This document shows, in pieces, positions 55,095 through 63,945 of a stretch of 64,000 nt of DNA. The translations under genes and the position numbers were made by a program. This stretch comes from Pseudocolwellia sp049933045. Lineage in GTDB: Bacteria > Pseudomonadota > Gammaproteobacteria > Enterobacterales > Alteromonadaceae. Location of the stretch: the NCBI RefSeq assembly GCF_049933045.1, contig NZ_CP187926.1, positions 2,976,001 through 3,040,000 on the forward strand. Direction: 5' to 3'. Numbering within the stretch: the first letter of the stretch is position 1; every line of letters begins with the position of its first letter. The notes beneath the pieces were generated by a model. It saw only the letters and a list, made by a program, of their open reading frames with translations, searched no databases and had not been told where the DNA came from.

Positions 55095-56351
55095 TTAACC
55101 GTAAACAGGGAAACGTGAACAAAGCTCTTTAACTTTAGCTTGAACCGTTGTAATAGTTTCTTCGTTAGTAATATCGTCAAGAATATCACAAATCCAGCTT
55201 GTTAATTCTTTAGTCTCTTCAACACCAAAACCACGACGTGTAATTGCTGGCGTACCTAAACGTAAACCTGAAGTAACAAACGGAGAACGAGGATCGTTTG
55301 GAACAGAGTTTTTGTTTACTGTGATATGAGCTTTACCTAATGCAGCATCTGCATCTTTACCAGTAATGTCTTTATCAATTAGGTCTAATAATAATAAATG
55401 GTTATCAGTTTTGTTTGATACAACTTTGTAACCACGGCCTTGAAGTACAGCAACCATAGCTTTAGCGTTGTCTAAAACGCCTTGCTGATAAACTTTGAAT
55501 TCTGGTTGTAAAGCTTCTTTAAATGCTACTGCTTTTGCTGCAATAACGTGCATTAAAGGACCACCTTGACCACCAGGGAATACAGCACTGTTTAATTTTT
55601 TGTAAATGTCTTCATCATCACATGCAGAAACAATTAAACCGCCACGTGGGCCAGCTAATGTTTTATGTGTAGTTGTTGAAACTACATGAGCATGTGGAAC
55701 TGGGTTAGGGTATAAACCAGCAGCAACTAAACCAGCAACGTGAGCCATATCTACGAAGAAATATGCACCAACTTTGTCTGCGATAGTACGCATGCGAGCC
55801 CAGTCAACAATACCTGAAAACGCTGAAAAACCACCAATAATCATTTCTGGTTTATGTTCTACAGCTAAACGCTCTAATTCTACGTAATCAATATCACCAG
55901 TTTCTGGATCTAAACCGTATTGGAAAGCCTCATAAGACTTACCAGAAAAGTTTACATGTGAACCATGAGTTAAATGACCACCATGAGCTAAGCTCATACC
56001 TAATACTTTTCCGCCTGGTGTTACTAACGCTTGAAAAACTGCTGCGTTTGCTTGTGAACCAGCATGTGGTTGAACATTCGCGTATGTAGCACCAAAAAGT
56101 TCTTTAGCACGGTCAATAGCTAATTGCTCAGCAATATCAACAAACTCACAACCGCCGTAATAACGTTTGCCAGGGTAACCTTCAGCATATTTATTTGTTA
56201 ACTGAGAGCCTTGAGCTTCAAGTACGCGAGTACTACAGTAATTTTCTGAAGCGATAAGTTCGATGTGTTCTTCTTGACGAACTGTTTCTTTGGCAATAGC
56301 CTCAAACAATTCAGCATCAAAATCTGCAATGTTCATGTCACGTGTAAGCAT
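55095..56351 (-). CDS. glyA: serine hydroxymethyltransferase
   Basis: The 418-residue pyridoxal-phosphate enzyme has the lysine block STTTHKTLAGPRGG and the start MLTRDMNIADFD, as in E. coli GlyA. It interconverts serine and glycine with tetrahydrofolate. GAGGA precedes the ATG. It lies just upstream of nrdR on the same strand but has its own terminator. Its 5' gap shows no PurR-like or glycine-riboswitch signature I could recognise. Confidence 0.97.
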   Translation of the reverse strand: MLTRDMNIADFDAELFEAIAKETVRQEEHIELIASENYCSTRVLEAQGSQLTNKYAEGYPGKRYYGGCEFVDIAEQLAIDRAKELFGATYANVQPHAGSQANAAVFQALVTPGGKVLGMSLAHGGHLTHGSHVNFSGKSYEAFQYGLDPETGDIDYVELERLAVEHKPEMIIGGFSAFSGIVDWARMRTIADKVGAYFFVDMAHVAGLVAAGLYPNPVPHAHVVSTTTHKTLAGPRGGLIVSACDDEDIYKKLNSAVFPGGQGGPLMHVIAAKAVAFKEALQPEFKVYQQGVLDNAKAMVAVLQGRGYKVVSNKTDNHLLLLDLIDKDITGKDADAALGKAHITVNKNSVPNDPRSPFVTSGLRLGTPAITRRGFGVEETKELTSWICDILDDITNEETITTVQAKVKELCSRFPVYG

Positions 56352-56794
56352 GTTAAATCCTCAAGTAATCAGCCAGTCAATCATCTTAGGCTGTGGGGTA
56401 CATTCAATAAAAAACAATAAAATTTATGGGCAGTATTTTGCCTGAATCTTGTAATTTTGTATATGCAAAATATATAAATATTAAGGGATAATGTTAGTCG
56501 ATTTAGTAATCGGTTATACCTTAATAGTTCGAATAAAATAATCGATTCAACTATTTTATTAAGCTATTGATTAAAAAACATCAGCTAACGAGTAATCTAT
56601 GCTGCCTACCTGCCAACACTTGGCTTATATCAGCACTTTAAGATCTCTACATTTTCACCAAAAGTCAGTATTTAGTTTGTAAAGCGTTTCTATAATCAGA
56701 TAAGTTTACGTCTGATAAAAATACAGAAACACCTACATTCAAACAATAAGCTGAATATAATACGAACAATGAAACAATACAACGAATAATATAC

Positions 56795-57019
56795 TGACTA
56801 CTTAACCTGAACTTGATTTAAGATGTTTTCAATTCATTGAAATTATGACTAATAAAATTTAACCCTGAAAGATCAACAGACTCTAGCTTGATAGTTTTTC
56901 TTTCTTCAAGGCAAATTTCGCGTCAATAGCTAGCCTATTGCAAGTAAATTTAACGATGAAGCAAGTAAAAGTAGCTGTTAGAGAAGAATATATTAAGCCG
57001 ATCTCAGGTTATTTAGTCA
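56795..57019. repeat. dispersed MITE-like repeat, family B, copy 2 (225 bp)
   Basis: TGACTACTTAACCTGAAC at the left and the inverse complement of TGACTAAATAACCTGAG at the right form the ends. The core (56878-57004) nearly equals 16694-16820. Compared with copy 1 it has a short extra segment (near 56864-56876). The rest of the 56352-57044 gap has no supported gene. Confidence 0.8.
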
Positions 57020-57044
57020 ATTAATGTTTAAAGGAGGTTTCAGT

Positions 57045-57149
57045 GTGTTGTACAGAGTAAAATATAACATTAAGGCTATAGCACTGAAAAAATTCAGAAA
57101 TATAGCCTTGCATAGTGCATGGTTGCGCTATAAGAATAATCTAAGTTAA
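57045..57149 (+). CDS. possible short basic protein (34 aa) with perfect Shine-Dalgarno
   Basis: GTG at 57045 opens 34 codons beginning MLYRVKYNIKAIALKKF and rich in Lys and Arg. AAAGGAGG (57030-57037) is a full-strength ribosome site seven bases before the GTG. The frame ends two bases before the natB-like stop on the other strand and overlaps a hairpin (57072-57109, AAGGCTATA / TATAGCCTT). No family is known. It could be a leader peptide, a small protein or chance. Confidence 0.35.
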   Translation: MLYRVKYNIKAIALKKFRNIALHSAWLRYKNNLS

Positions 57150-57151
57150 CC

Positions 57152-58315
57152 CTAGCTTAGCGCTAAAACTACTTTCTCTGATTTTAAACGTAAAGAAAGT
57201 ACAGTCACTAAAACCGCTGTTATACCTATAGTTACAATAGCGGTTCCAGCAAAAGCCGCCCAGTTGATCGCTAAACCTTTAAATAAATCGTCCATGAGTA
57301 GTGACTGACCTGAAACAGGTAACCAATCTAACCATGCAGGTTTATCATCAATAAACATTAAAGCCACAGGGATCATCGCGGGTAACATAATGATCATACT
57401 CACTGTTGACTGCGCTTCTTTAAAGCTTTTAGCTTGAAAAGATACGAACAACTGTAAAGCTGAGGCAAAAAAGCTGATAGGTAATAAGAGTAGAATTAAG
57501 AATAAAACCATATAAATATCTAAGTTAAAGGTGGCTCCTATCTTAGTTAAATCAACAAAACTCACCGAGAAAGACGTTAATACCAAGGTTAAGGTTACAC
57601 CTATTATTGAAATAGTACTGGCACAACACAACTTAGCTAATACTATTTTGAATGTGCTAACAGGCTGACATAGCAACATTTCTAATACGTTTCGTTCACG
57701 CTCGCCAGCACTTGAATCAATAGCTACAGAAAGACCCGACATAAAGGCCGCCATTAATACGTATAAACCTAACATTAATGAAATGAACATCGCATTACTA
57801 TTCGGTTGAGAAGTATCTTGGTCGTTAATATTGATAGGTCTTAAAAGACGAGGATCAATACCACGAACTATAAGACGCTTGGCTCCAATACTTTGACCAT
57901 AAAGGCTGATCTCATTTTTAACACGACGAATGGGTGAGTTTAATGCTTTCTCGCTAAAATCAGCTCGTAAAGTAATAGTGATCACTCGCCCTTCTTGCAT
58001 ATTTTCAACAAAATCATCAGGGATCATTAATTCAATATTACGCTCTTGCCAAAGATCCTTTAAATTTTCAGGGGCGTCTGTTAATGAAAAAATATTATTT
58101 TGTTTAAGCTGAGTCATTAACTTAGGCGCAAAACTTTCGCCTGTTACATTTAAATATACAGGTGGGGTTTCCACCATCTCTTTGATCATGGTTTTCGACA
58201 ATACTAAAATCATAACAGGTGCTAACATCGCCATGGTCATGGCCACCATAAGTGCGCGCCTATCTCTAAAAGCTTCTTTAAATTCTTTTGTTAATAACGC
58301 CTTAAACTGGATCAT
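57152..58315 (-). CDS. natB: ABC-2 type exporter permease (NatB-like)
   Basis: The 387-residue protein has one N-terminal membrane helix (about 20-40), a large extracytoplasmic domain, and five C-terminal helices with SSAGERERNVLEMLLCQPVS. This is the ABC2_membrane_3 arrangement of NatB. NatAB exports sodium in Bacillus, but relatives export other substrates. It overlaps the ATPase gene by four bases (ATGA). It is the last gene of a three-gene minus-strand operon. Confidence 0.85.
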   Translation of the reverse strand: MIQFKALLTKEFKEAFRDRRALMVAMTMAMLAPVMILVLSKTMIKEMVETPPVYLNVTGESFAPKLMTQLKQNNIFSLTDAPENLKDLWQERNIELMIPDDFVENMQEGRVITITLRADFSEKALNSPIRRVKNEISLYGQSIGAKRLIVRGIDPRLLRPININDQDTSQPNSNAMFISLMLGLYVLMAAFMSGLSVAIDSSAGERERNVLEMLLCQPVSTFKIVLAKLCCASTISIIGVTLTLVLTSFSVSFVDLTKIGATFNLDIYMVLFLILLLLPISFFASALQLFVSFQAKSFKEAQSTVSMIIMLPAMIPVALMFIDDKPAWLDWLPVSGQSLLMDDLFKGLAINWAAFAGTAIVTIGITAVLVTVLSLRLKSEKVVLALS

Positions 58316-59061
58316 GCAGCAACTCCTTCGTCAGAACCAATCAATTTAACGAAGGCATCTTCTAATAATTTTTCACCTGCCAAGTCACATAGTTCCTGAG
58401 GTGTACCTTGAGCCGCAAGTTTACCGTTTGCCACTATAATGACGCGATCGCATAAAGCCGCAACCTCTTGCATAACGTGAGATGAAAACAAAATACAGTG
58501 ACCTTTATCTCTAAACTTAGCTAAATGATTTCGCAATACCCGCGTACTCATAACATCTAAGCCACGCGTTGGTTCATCCAATACAAAGTTTTGAGGTTGA
58601 TGTACTAAAGCTTGCGCTAAAGTCACCTTCATTCGTTGACCTTGAGAAAAACCTTGGGTTTTACGGTGAGCAAGTTCTTCCATCTCTAATTCTTGAATAA
58701 TCACTTCAATAGCTTTGTGTTTAGCTGCGCCTTGTAAACCATGGATACTGGCAAAATAGTCAATTTGTTCGTAAGCCGTTAAGCGTTCATACAAACCAAA
58801 CTTATCAGGGAATATACCTAATTTGGCTCGCGCTTCAATTGGTGACTGGCTTACTTGAATACCATCAATAATCGCTGAGCCTGAATCGGCTTTTAACAAG
58901 CCATAAAGTGTACGCAAGCAAGTAGTTTTACCTGCGCCATTTGGTCCTAAAATACCAGTGATCTCGCCATCTTTTGCTGTAAAAGATAAACCATTAAGGG
59001 CTTTAACCTGTTGCTTTTTAGTTCGTAAAAAAGACTTATGTAAATTATTAACTTCAATCAT
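58312..59061 (-). CDS. natA: ABC transporter ATP-binding protein (NatA-like)
   Basis: The 249-residue ATPase has Walker A GPNGAGKTT, a signature motif FSQGQRMKV that departs from LSGGQ as is common in NatA/CcmA types, Walker B NFVLDEPTRGLD and the H-loop SSH. It powers the adjacent permease. It sits ten bases after the hydrolase gene, so the three genes are very likely one transcript. Confidence 0.9.
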   Translation of the reverse strand: MIEVNNLHKSFLRTKKQQVKALNGLSFTAKDGEITGILGPNGAGKTTCLRTLYGLLKADSGSAIIDGIQVSQSPIEARAKLGIFPDKFGLYERLTAYEQIDYFASIHGLQGAAKHKAIEVIIQELEMEELAHRKTQGFSQGQRMKVTLAQALVHQPQNFVLDEPTRGLDVMSTRVLRNHLAKFRDKGHCILFSSHVMQEVAALCDRVIIVANGKLAAQGTPQELCDLAGEKLLEDAFVKLIGSDEGVAA

Positions 59062-59071
59062 AACAATCGCC

Positions 59072-60520
59072 TTATATACTGCCGTTTAAACTTGTCATGA
59101 ATGACTCGCTAGGTAATTCTGCTAAACAAGATGAATCAACATCTTTAGGATTTAAATGCCCTAAAAACTCATTAACCATACCGACACTACATGGCGTAGA
59201 AGCAACAATGTGAGCATTGCTTTTTGAAATAATGTGATGACTATTAGTTAAAGTACCTGCTGATATTTCACCATTACTCGGTGGGGTTACAGGATCTAAA
59301 TCACCTGAAAGAATTAAGGTAGGAATATTAGCAACCACAGGCTGATAAAAAGCCGATTCTACTTCATATTTAGGCCACACTTTACAAGCTGATTGGTAAA
59401 CCGTTTGGGTACTGCCTCTGCCAAAATCATTGTCGCTGTCTTGAGTTAACATGCTTTGAGTAACTCTTGGTATATCTTCATTACATACGATATTAAAGGT
59501 TAGGCCAACGTACATGTTCATACCACCATCACTAGTAGCAATAAGGCCAATTAACGGTTGGTAGTTTTCTAAAAAAGCTTGATGGATAATTAAAGGCACT
59601 AAACTGCGAGTTTCCATACTATAAAGTTGTTTAAAGATGTTATTAATAAACTTTAAATGGCTCAGGTTAAAATCTGTTTTGGTGCCTAGTCTTGGGTGAT
59701 TAATCGCTAATGACACTGTATTTTTAGATAAACGCTTTACGACGGTATCAAACTCTTCTCTTAAGTTTGGATAGGCTTTGTTACAGCTTTCATCATTTAA
59801 ACAATGTTCTAATAATAAGTTAAACGATCGAGCTGAACTTGCGCCAAATAAGCCGATAGGAATTTCTATAGGACCTACACTATCAAGCACAACACTTTTA
59901 ATTGAATCAGGAAATAGACGCATATAAACCAGTGCAGCACGAGTCCCATAAGAAGCGCCATATAAATGCACTTGCTTATGACCTAAAGCTTTTCTTACTG
60001 CATCAAAATCACGTATTGCATTTTCACTGTTGTATTGGCTAAGTTCATGGCTTTCTTTGAATTGTTCTACACAATCAATAACGTCTTGTTCCGCATAATC
60101 TTCAGGGATCACACTATAAAACTGATCTGTTTTTTCTTCATCGCATAACATAGGTTGTGATAAACCTGTGCCGCGTTGATCTACCAATATTATGTCGCGG
60201 GTTTTTCTTATTTCTGCAAAGCCATTAATAATGTGTGCTGCAAGTTCAACGGCAGCTTGCCCAGGACCGCCAGCTAAAAACATCAAAGCTTCTTTATCTT
60301 GAGAGTTATCTATCGCAGGTAATACAGCAAAGTTAATTGAAATCTTTTTACCTTCAGGCTTTTGATAATTTTCAGGTACCAGTAAAGTACCGCAAGTAAC
60401 TTGAGAGCGAATGCCGTCAAGATGGCAATTTTCTATATTGGCAACCTCATCATTAGCCCAAACAAAATTTGCTGTAAACGCGGATATAAATAAAAGTAGA
60501 ACGGGTAATGTTGTTCTCAT
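59072..60520 (-). CDS. secreted alpha/beta hydrolase (S33/TAP-like peptidase)
   Basis: The 482-residue precursor has a signal peptide (1-22). The alpha/beta-hydrolase core has oxyanion region FLAGGPGQAA, nucleophile serine in HLYGASYGTRAALVYM, Asp in LSGDLDPVTPP and His in SKSNAHIV. This is the tripeptidyl-aminopeptidase/proline-iminopeptidase-like group (with a TAP-like C-terminal domain). It is probably periplasmic. It is the first gene of an operon with natAB, which is an unusual pairing of a secreted peptidase with an ABC exporter. Confidence 0.85.
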   Translation of the reverse strand: MRTTLPVLLLFISAFTANFVWANDEVANIENCHLDGIRSQVTCGTLLVPENYQKPEGKKISINFAVLPAIDNSQDKEALMFLAGGPGQAAVELAAHIINGFAEIRKTRDIILVDQRGTGLSQPMLCDEEKTDQFYSVIPEDYAEQDVIDCVEQFKESHELSQYNSENAIRDFDAVRKALGHKQVHLYGASYGTRAALVYMRLFPDSIKSVVLDSVGPIEIPIGLFGASSARSFNLLLEHCLNDESCNKAYPNLREEFDTVVKRLSKNTVSLAINHPRLGTKTDFNLSHLKFINNIFKQLYSMETRSLVPLIIHQAFLENYQPLIGLIATSDGGMNMYVGLTFNIVCNEDIPRVTQSMLTQDSDNDFGRGSTQTVYQSACKVWPKYEVESAFYQPVVANIPTLILSGDLDPVTPPSNGEISAGTLTNSHHIISKSNAHIVASTPCSVGMVNEFLGHLNPKDVDSSCLAELPSESFMTSLNGSI

Positions 60521-60599
60521 TCAGTAAACTTCCCTTGTAAATATTAACCATCTGATGTCTATTTGAGGAGTTCCCTTAAAAATAGAGCTTTCGTACGTA

Positions 60600-61529
60600 A
60601 TGATAGAAATAATAGTTTATTGCATTAATTCATTTGTTTATAACACACCCAATATAACTCCCGAAAAAAGTGGTAACCCTGCAGGTGTTGTTTTAAATGC
60701 AGACAAACTAACAACTCAACAAATGCAGTATATTGCCACACAAGTGGGATACTCTGAAACTGCTTTTGTCTCATCCGATGATCAGTGTGACTTTAATGTC
60801 CGCTTTTTCACACCCAATAATGAAGTCGATTTTTGTGGTCATGCCACCTTAGCAGTTTTTGCTTTACTCTTTAAAAAGAACATAATTACAGCTCGTACTT
60901 ATAGCCAACACACTAAGGCAGGTAAACTAAAAGTTAACATTGCTGAAGATGGCTTAGTCAGCATGGAACAAACGCTTCCTCAATATTTAGGTGAAATCGA
61001 CAATAAGGAAGTTGCTGATCTGCTGAATATTCCCGAAACGTTATTTTCTTCTACGAACTTACCTTGTGAAATTATTTCTACGGGATTAGCAGATGTTATT
61101 ATTCCTGTACCGTTTGAGTCTTTAGATTCAATCATCCCTCATTTAGATAACATATCTCGCTTTAGTGAAGAACATAACGCCGTTGGTATCCACCTGTTTG
61201 AATTACCTCAAAAGACCCGCAATAATATTGACCGCAAACTCAAAGAAAATACGACTATCAGCTGTAGAAATTTCGCCCCTTTATTTGGTATTTCAGAAGA
61301 ATCTGCAACAGGAAGTGCATGTGGCGCTCTCGCTTGTTATCTAACTAAGCACAAAGTTTTTGATACTGATAATTATATTTTTGAACAAGGAAAAATGATG
61401 TCTTCACCTTCAATACTTCAAGCTAAGGTGCATAAAACTGAGGGTATTATCTCTCAGGTAGAAGTGAGTAGGCATGGGCATATATTTACGCTTAAAAAAT
61501 ACGCTATTAATACTAATTACATGAGCTGA
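60600..61529 (+). CDS. PhzF-family isomerase
   Basis: The 309-residue protein has the PhzF fold signatures SGNPAGVVL near the start, the catalytic glutamate in GYSETAFVSS, FFTPNNEVDFCGHATLAVFA, and the second-half mirror EESATGSACGALACYL. Members are isomerases or epimerases of small metabolites, and the substrate here is unknown. It stands alone, divergent from the hydrolase operon and convergent with the chemoreceptor. Confidence 0.88.
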   Translation: MIEIIVYCINSFVYNTPNITPEKSGNPAGVVLNADKLTTQQMQYIATQVGYSETAFVSSDDQCDFNVRFFTPNNEVDFCGHATLAVFALLFKKNIITARTYSQHTKAGKLKVNIAEDGLVSMEQTLPQYLGEIDNKEVADLLNIPETLFSSTNLPCEIISTGLADVIIPVPFESLDSIIPHLDNISRFSEEHNAVGIHLFELPQKTRNNIDRKLKENTTISCRNFAPLFGISEESATGSACGALACYLTKHKVFDTDNYIFEQGKMMSSPSILQAKVHKTEGIISQVEVSRHGHIFTLKKYAINTNYMS

Positions 61530-61606
61530 AGTTATTAAGATTAATAGCGTATGTTAGCTTTACGTTTTAGATACTGATGTTTTATAAATTGGGCTTATAT
61601 ATAGAA

Positions 61607-63592
61607 CTAACCGACTTTAAATGAATTAACAGTATCTTGTAATGATGCGGCTAATTGAGCCTGATGTTGCGCTGTAGTTGCTATTTGCTTAGCACCAGTG
61701 ACTGAACCTAATGAAGCGTCTTCAATATTCACTACACTTTTAGCTACATCCTGAGTCACAACCGCTTGTTGCTCGGCAGCTGTCGCTACCTGCTCAGTTA
61801 GTGAGAATATATGGTTAACCGATTGCGTAATATTACTTAATACCTGCTCTACATTTTTTGAATTTACAACGGCATCATTAGCTTTACTTTGACTATTTTC
61901 AATCACGCCAAACGCTAAGTTCGCATTACCCTGTAATTCACTAATAAAACTTTCAATCTCGTTGGTTGATTGTTGCGTACGTTGCGCTAAAGTTCTAACT
62001 TCATCAGCCACCACAGCAAATCCTCTCCCTTGCTCCCCTGCTCTTGCCGCTTCAATCGCCGCATTTAACGCTAATAAGTTAGTTTGTTCAGCTACAGATT
62101 TGATCACATCAACAATATTAGTAATGTTTAAACTACTTTCATGCAAGCTGGTTATTTTGACTGATAAGTCTGAAATGTCTTCTGCTAGAGCTTCAATAGA
62201 TCGATAAGATATTTTAACGATATCTAATCCTGCGTTGGCTCCTTTATCAGCGTCTTTTGCTGCATCGACCGCACTTTTAGTATTCATAGCCACTTCTTTT
62301 ACGGTGACTGATAATTCTTCAATTGATGTTGCGACTAAAGCAATTTCTGCTTGTTGCTCTTCAATATTTTTAAAGCTGTATTCACATGTTTGTGCAGTTT
62401 CTTCAGCCTCTGATGCTAAAGAAATACTTGAGCCAGAAATCTCAGATAAGGTATTTGAAAACTTTTCTAGAGTTAAATTCAACACATTAGAAATAGTGCC
62501 TAATTCACTTTTATCGTTATATTGAGCTCTAACGGTTAAATCGTTTTCTTCTCTTACTTTGCCTAACACGCTAAGTAAATCTTTAATGCGATTATTCAAA
62601 TCATTGATAACAGCTAAACTAATCAAAATAACCAACAAGCTTATAATGAGAACACTCACAATAGATAAAATTAACGACTGATTCGCATCACTTCTAATTT
62701 CATGTGTTAACGCTATTAAAGATGTACCTAATGTATTTTCAACTTCTTTTAGTTGTTTGATTCTGCCTGTTGCTTGCTCAAACCAATAACTTTCATCAAT
62801 ACCAAACTCACCCTCTGCCGACTTTTTAATAACAACTTGCCTAAGTCGTTCAACTTCAATAGCTGCGGGCTTTTGCATTGCTTGCGAATAAAACTGAGTA
62901 TTTTCAGTTGTTGATAAATCTTTAAAGTTTTGGAAGTAAGTATTTTGTTCTGAGATAAGATTAATGGTACGAACCAATAATGGAGAAGATATGCTATCGA
63001 TAGAAAACACATTACTTAAAACCGCTCGCTCGATTCCAGCTCTTTCTTTACCTTGTAAGAAGTTATAATAGGCGATCATTTCTTTGGTTATGTTAGCTTC
63101 GGTACTCAACAAACTAATAACTTTAGACACGCTTAATAGCTTTGCATTAAGGCTTGTGTAATATGAAAGTGCTGCGTTTAATGACACTGTTTTAGCATCA
63201 ATACTTCTTCTAATAGTACTTAACTGGTTTAATTGCTTATTTATACTGTTATGTAGTTCAACGATAACTTTTGTAGTTTCATCGTTTTTTTGCCAAAAGC
63301 TTTGCTGCTTATCTTGTTCACTATTGGTCAGCTTTCTTTGTGCTGCCAACTGAGTTTTAAATGACTTGCCATTAGAACCAATAAAGCCCGCAGTTAATCC
63401 TCGTTCTTTTTGTAATTCATGTACTAGGCTACTATAAACTACCGACAGTTCAGTAAGTTGTGTCAGTTTTTCCATCTCATTTTTAAGCGTAAAATAATTA
63501 TTAACAGAAACAACACTCATCCATAAAAAACTGATTAACGGAAGTAATAATAAAAAACATATTTTTCTTTTAAATGAAAGATTTGTAAACAT
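61607..63592 (-). CDS. methyl-accepting chemotaxis protein with NIT sensor
   Basis: The 661-residue receptor has a first membrane segment (10-32), a periplasmic NIT-type domain (about 45-300, HELQKERGLTAGFIGSNG), a second membrane segment (306-330), HAMP (about 330-380), and a signalling hairpin with its tip at AEQTNLLALNAAIEAARAGE (501-520). NIT domains are proposed nitrate or nitrite sensors. The C-terminus lacks a CheR-binding pentapeptide. No other chemotaxis gene is near. Confidence 0.93.
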   Translation of the reverse strand: MFTNLSFKRKICFLLLLPLISFLWMSVVSVNNYFTLKNEMEKLTQLTELSVVYSSLVHELQKERGLTAGFIGSNGKSFKTQLAAQRKLTNSEQDKQQSFWQKNDETTKVIVELHNSINKQLNQLSTIRRSIDAKTVSLNAALSYYTSLNAKLLSVSKVISLLSTEANITKEMIAYYNFLQGKERAGIERAVLSNVFSIDSISSPLLVRTINLISEQNTYFQNFKDLSTTENTQFYSQAMQKPAAIEVERLRQVVIKKSAEGEFGIDESYWFEQATGRIKQLKEVENTLGTSLIALTHEIRSDANQSLILSIVSVLIISLLVILISLAVINDLNNRIKDLLSVLGKVREENDLTVRAQYNDKSELGTISNVLNLTLEKFSNTLSEISGSSISLASEAEETAQTCEYSFKNIEEQQAEIALVATSIEELSVTVKEVAMNTKSAVDAAKDADKGANAGLDIVKISYRSIEALAEDISDLSVKITSLHESSLNITNIVDVIKSVAEQTNLLALNAAIEAARAGEQGRGFAVVADEVRTLAQRTQQSTNEIESFISELQGNANLAFGVIENSQSKANDAVVNSKNVEQVLSNITQSVNHIFSLTEQVATAAEQQAVVTQDVAKSVVNIEDASLGSVTGAKQIATTAQHQAQLAASLQDTVNSFKVG

Positions 63593-63778
63593 AATGTAAA
63601 TATCAATCCTAGATAATTTAAGCTATCTAATAGAATAGCTTTAAATTCAAATAAAGCAACAAATAGGCGTTATCCGCTGATGGAATAACCATTTATATCA
63701 AAAACTTACAAAACCTTCGTTAAAAGCTTTATCCTTTATTTAATTAGCCAGTATTTATGGTAATATTTACCTACTTTT
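63593..63778. other. gap between chemoreceptor and cobalamin riboswitch
   Basis: This stretch holds divergent promoters only; no gene or repeat was seen. The riboswitch begins at its right-hand end. Confidence 0.4.
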
Positions 63779-63945
63779 AAGGTGTTTTATTTGTGAATTA
63801 AGAACAATATTAATTTACGATAAACTTAAAGGGGAATATGGTGCAACATATACTTAAATATGCTTAATTCCATAACTGTTCCCGCAACTGTAATGAGAGC
63901 TTGATACGTTTTTTAGCAAGCCCTTAAGTCAGAACACCTGCCTTA
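63779..63945 (+). ncRNA. cobalamin (adenosylcobalamin-type) riboswitch
   Basis: The conserved blocks are in order: AAGGTG (P1 5' side, 63779), GGGGAATATGGTGCAAC (about 63831), the core GTTCCCGCAACTGTAAT (about 63878), and the B12 box AAGTCAGAACACCTGCC (about 63926-63942), whose end pairs with the 5' AAGGTG. It should control a plus-strand gene just beyond position 64000, commonly btuB or another cobalamin uptake gene. Downstream, CGTG-CGGGTAA-CACG may be part of the expression platform. Confidence 0.9.
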
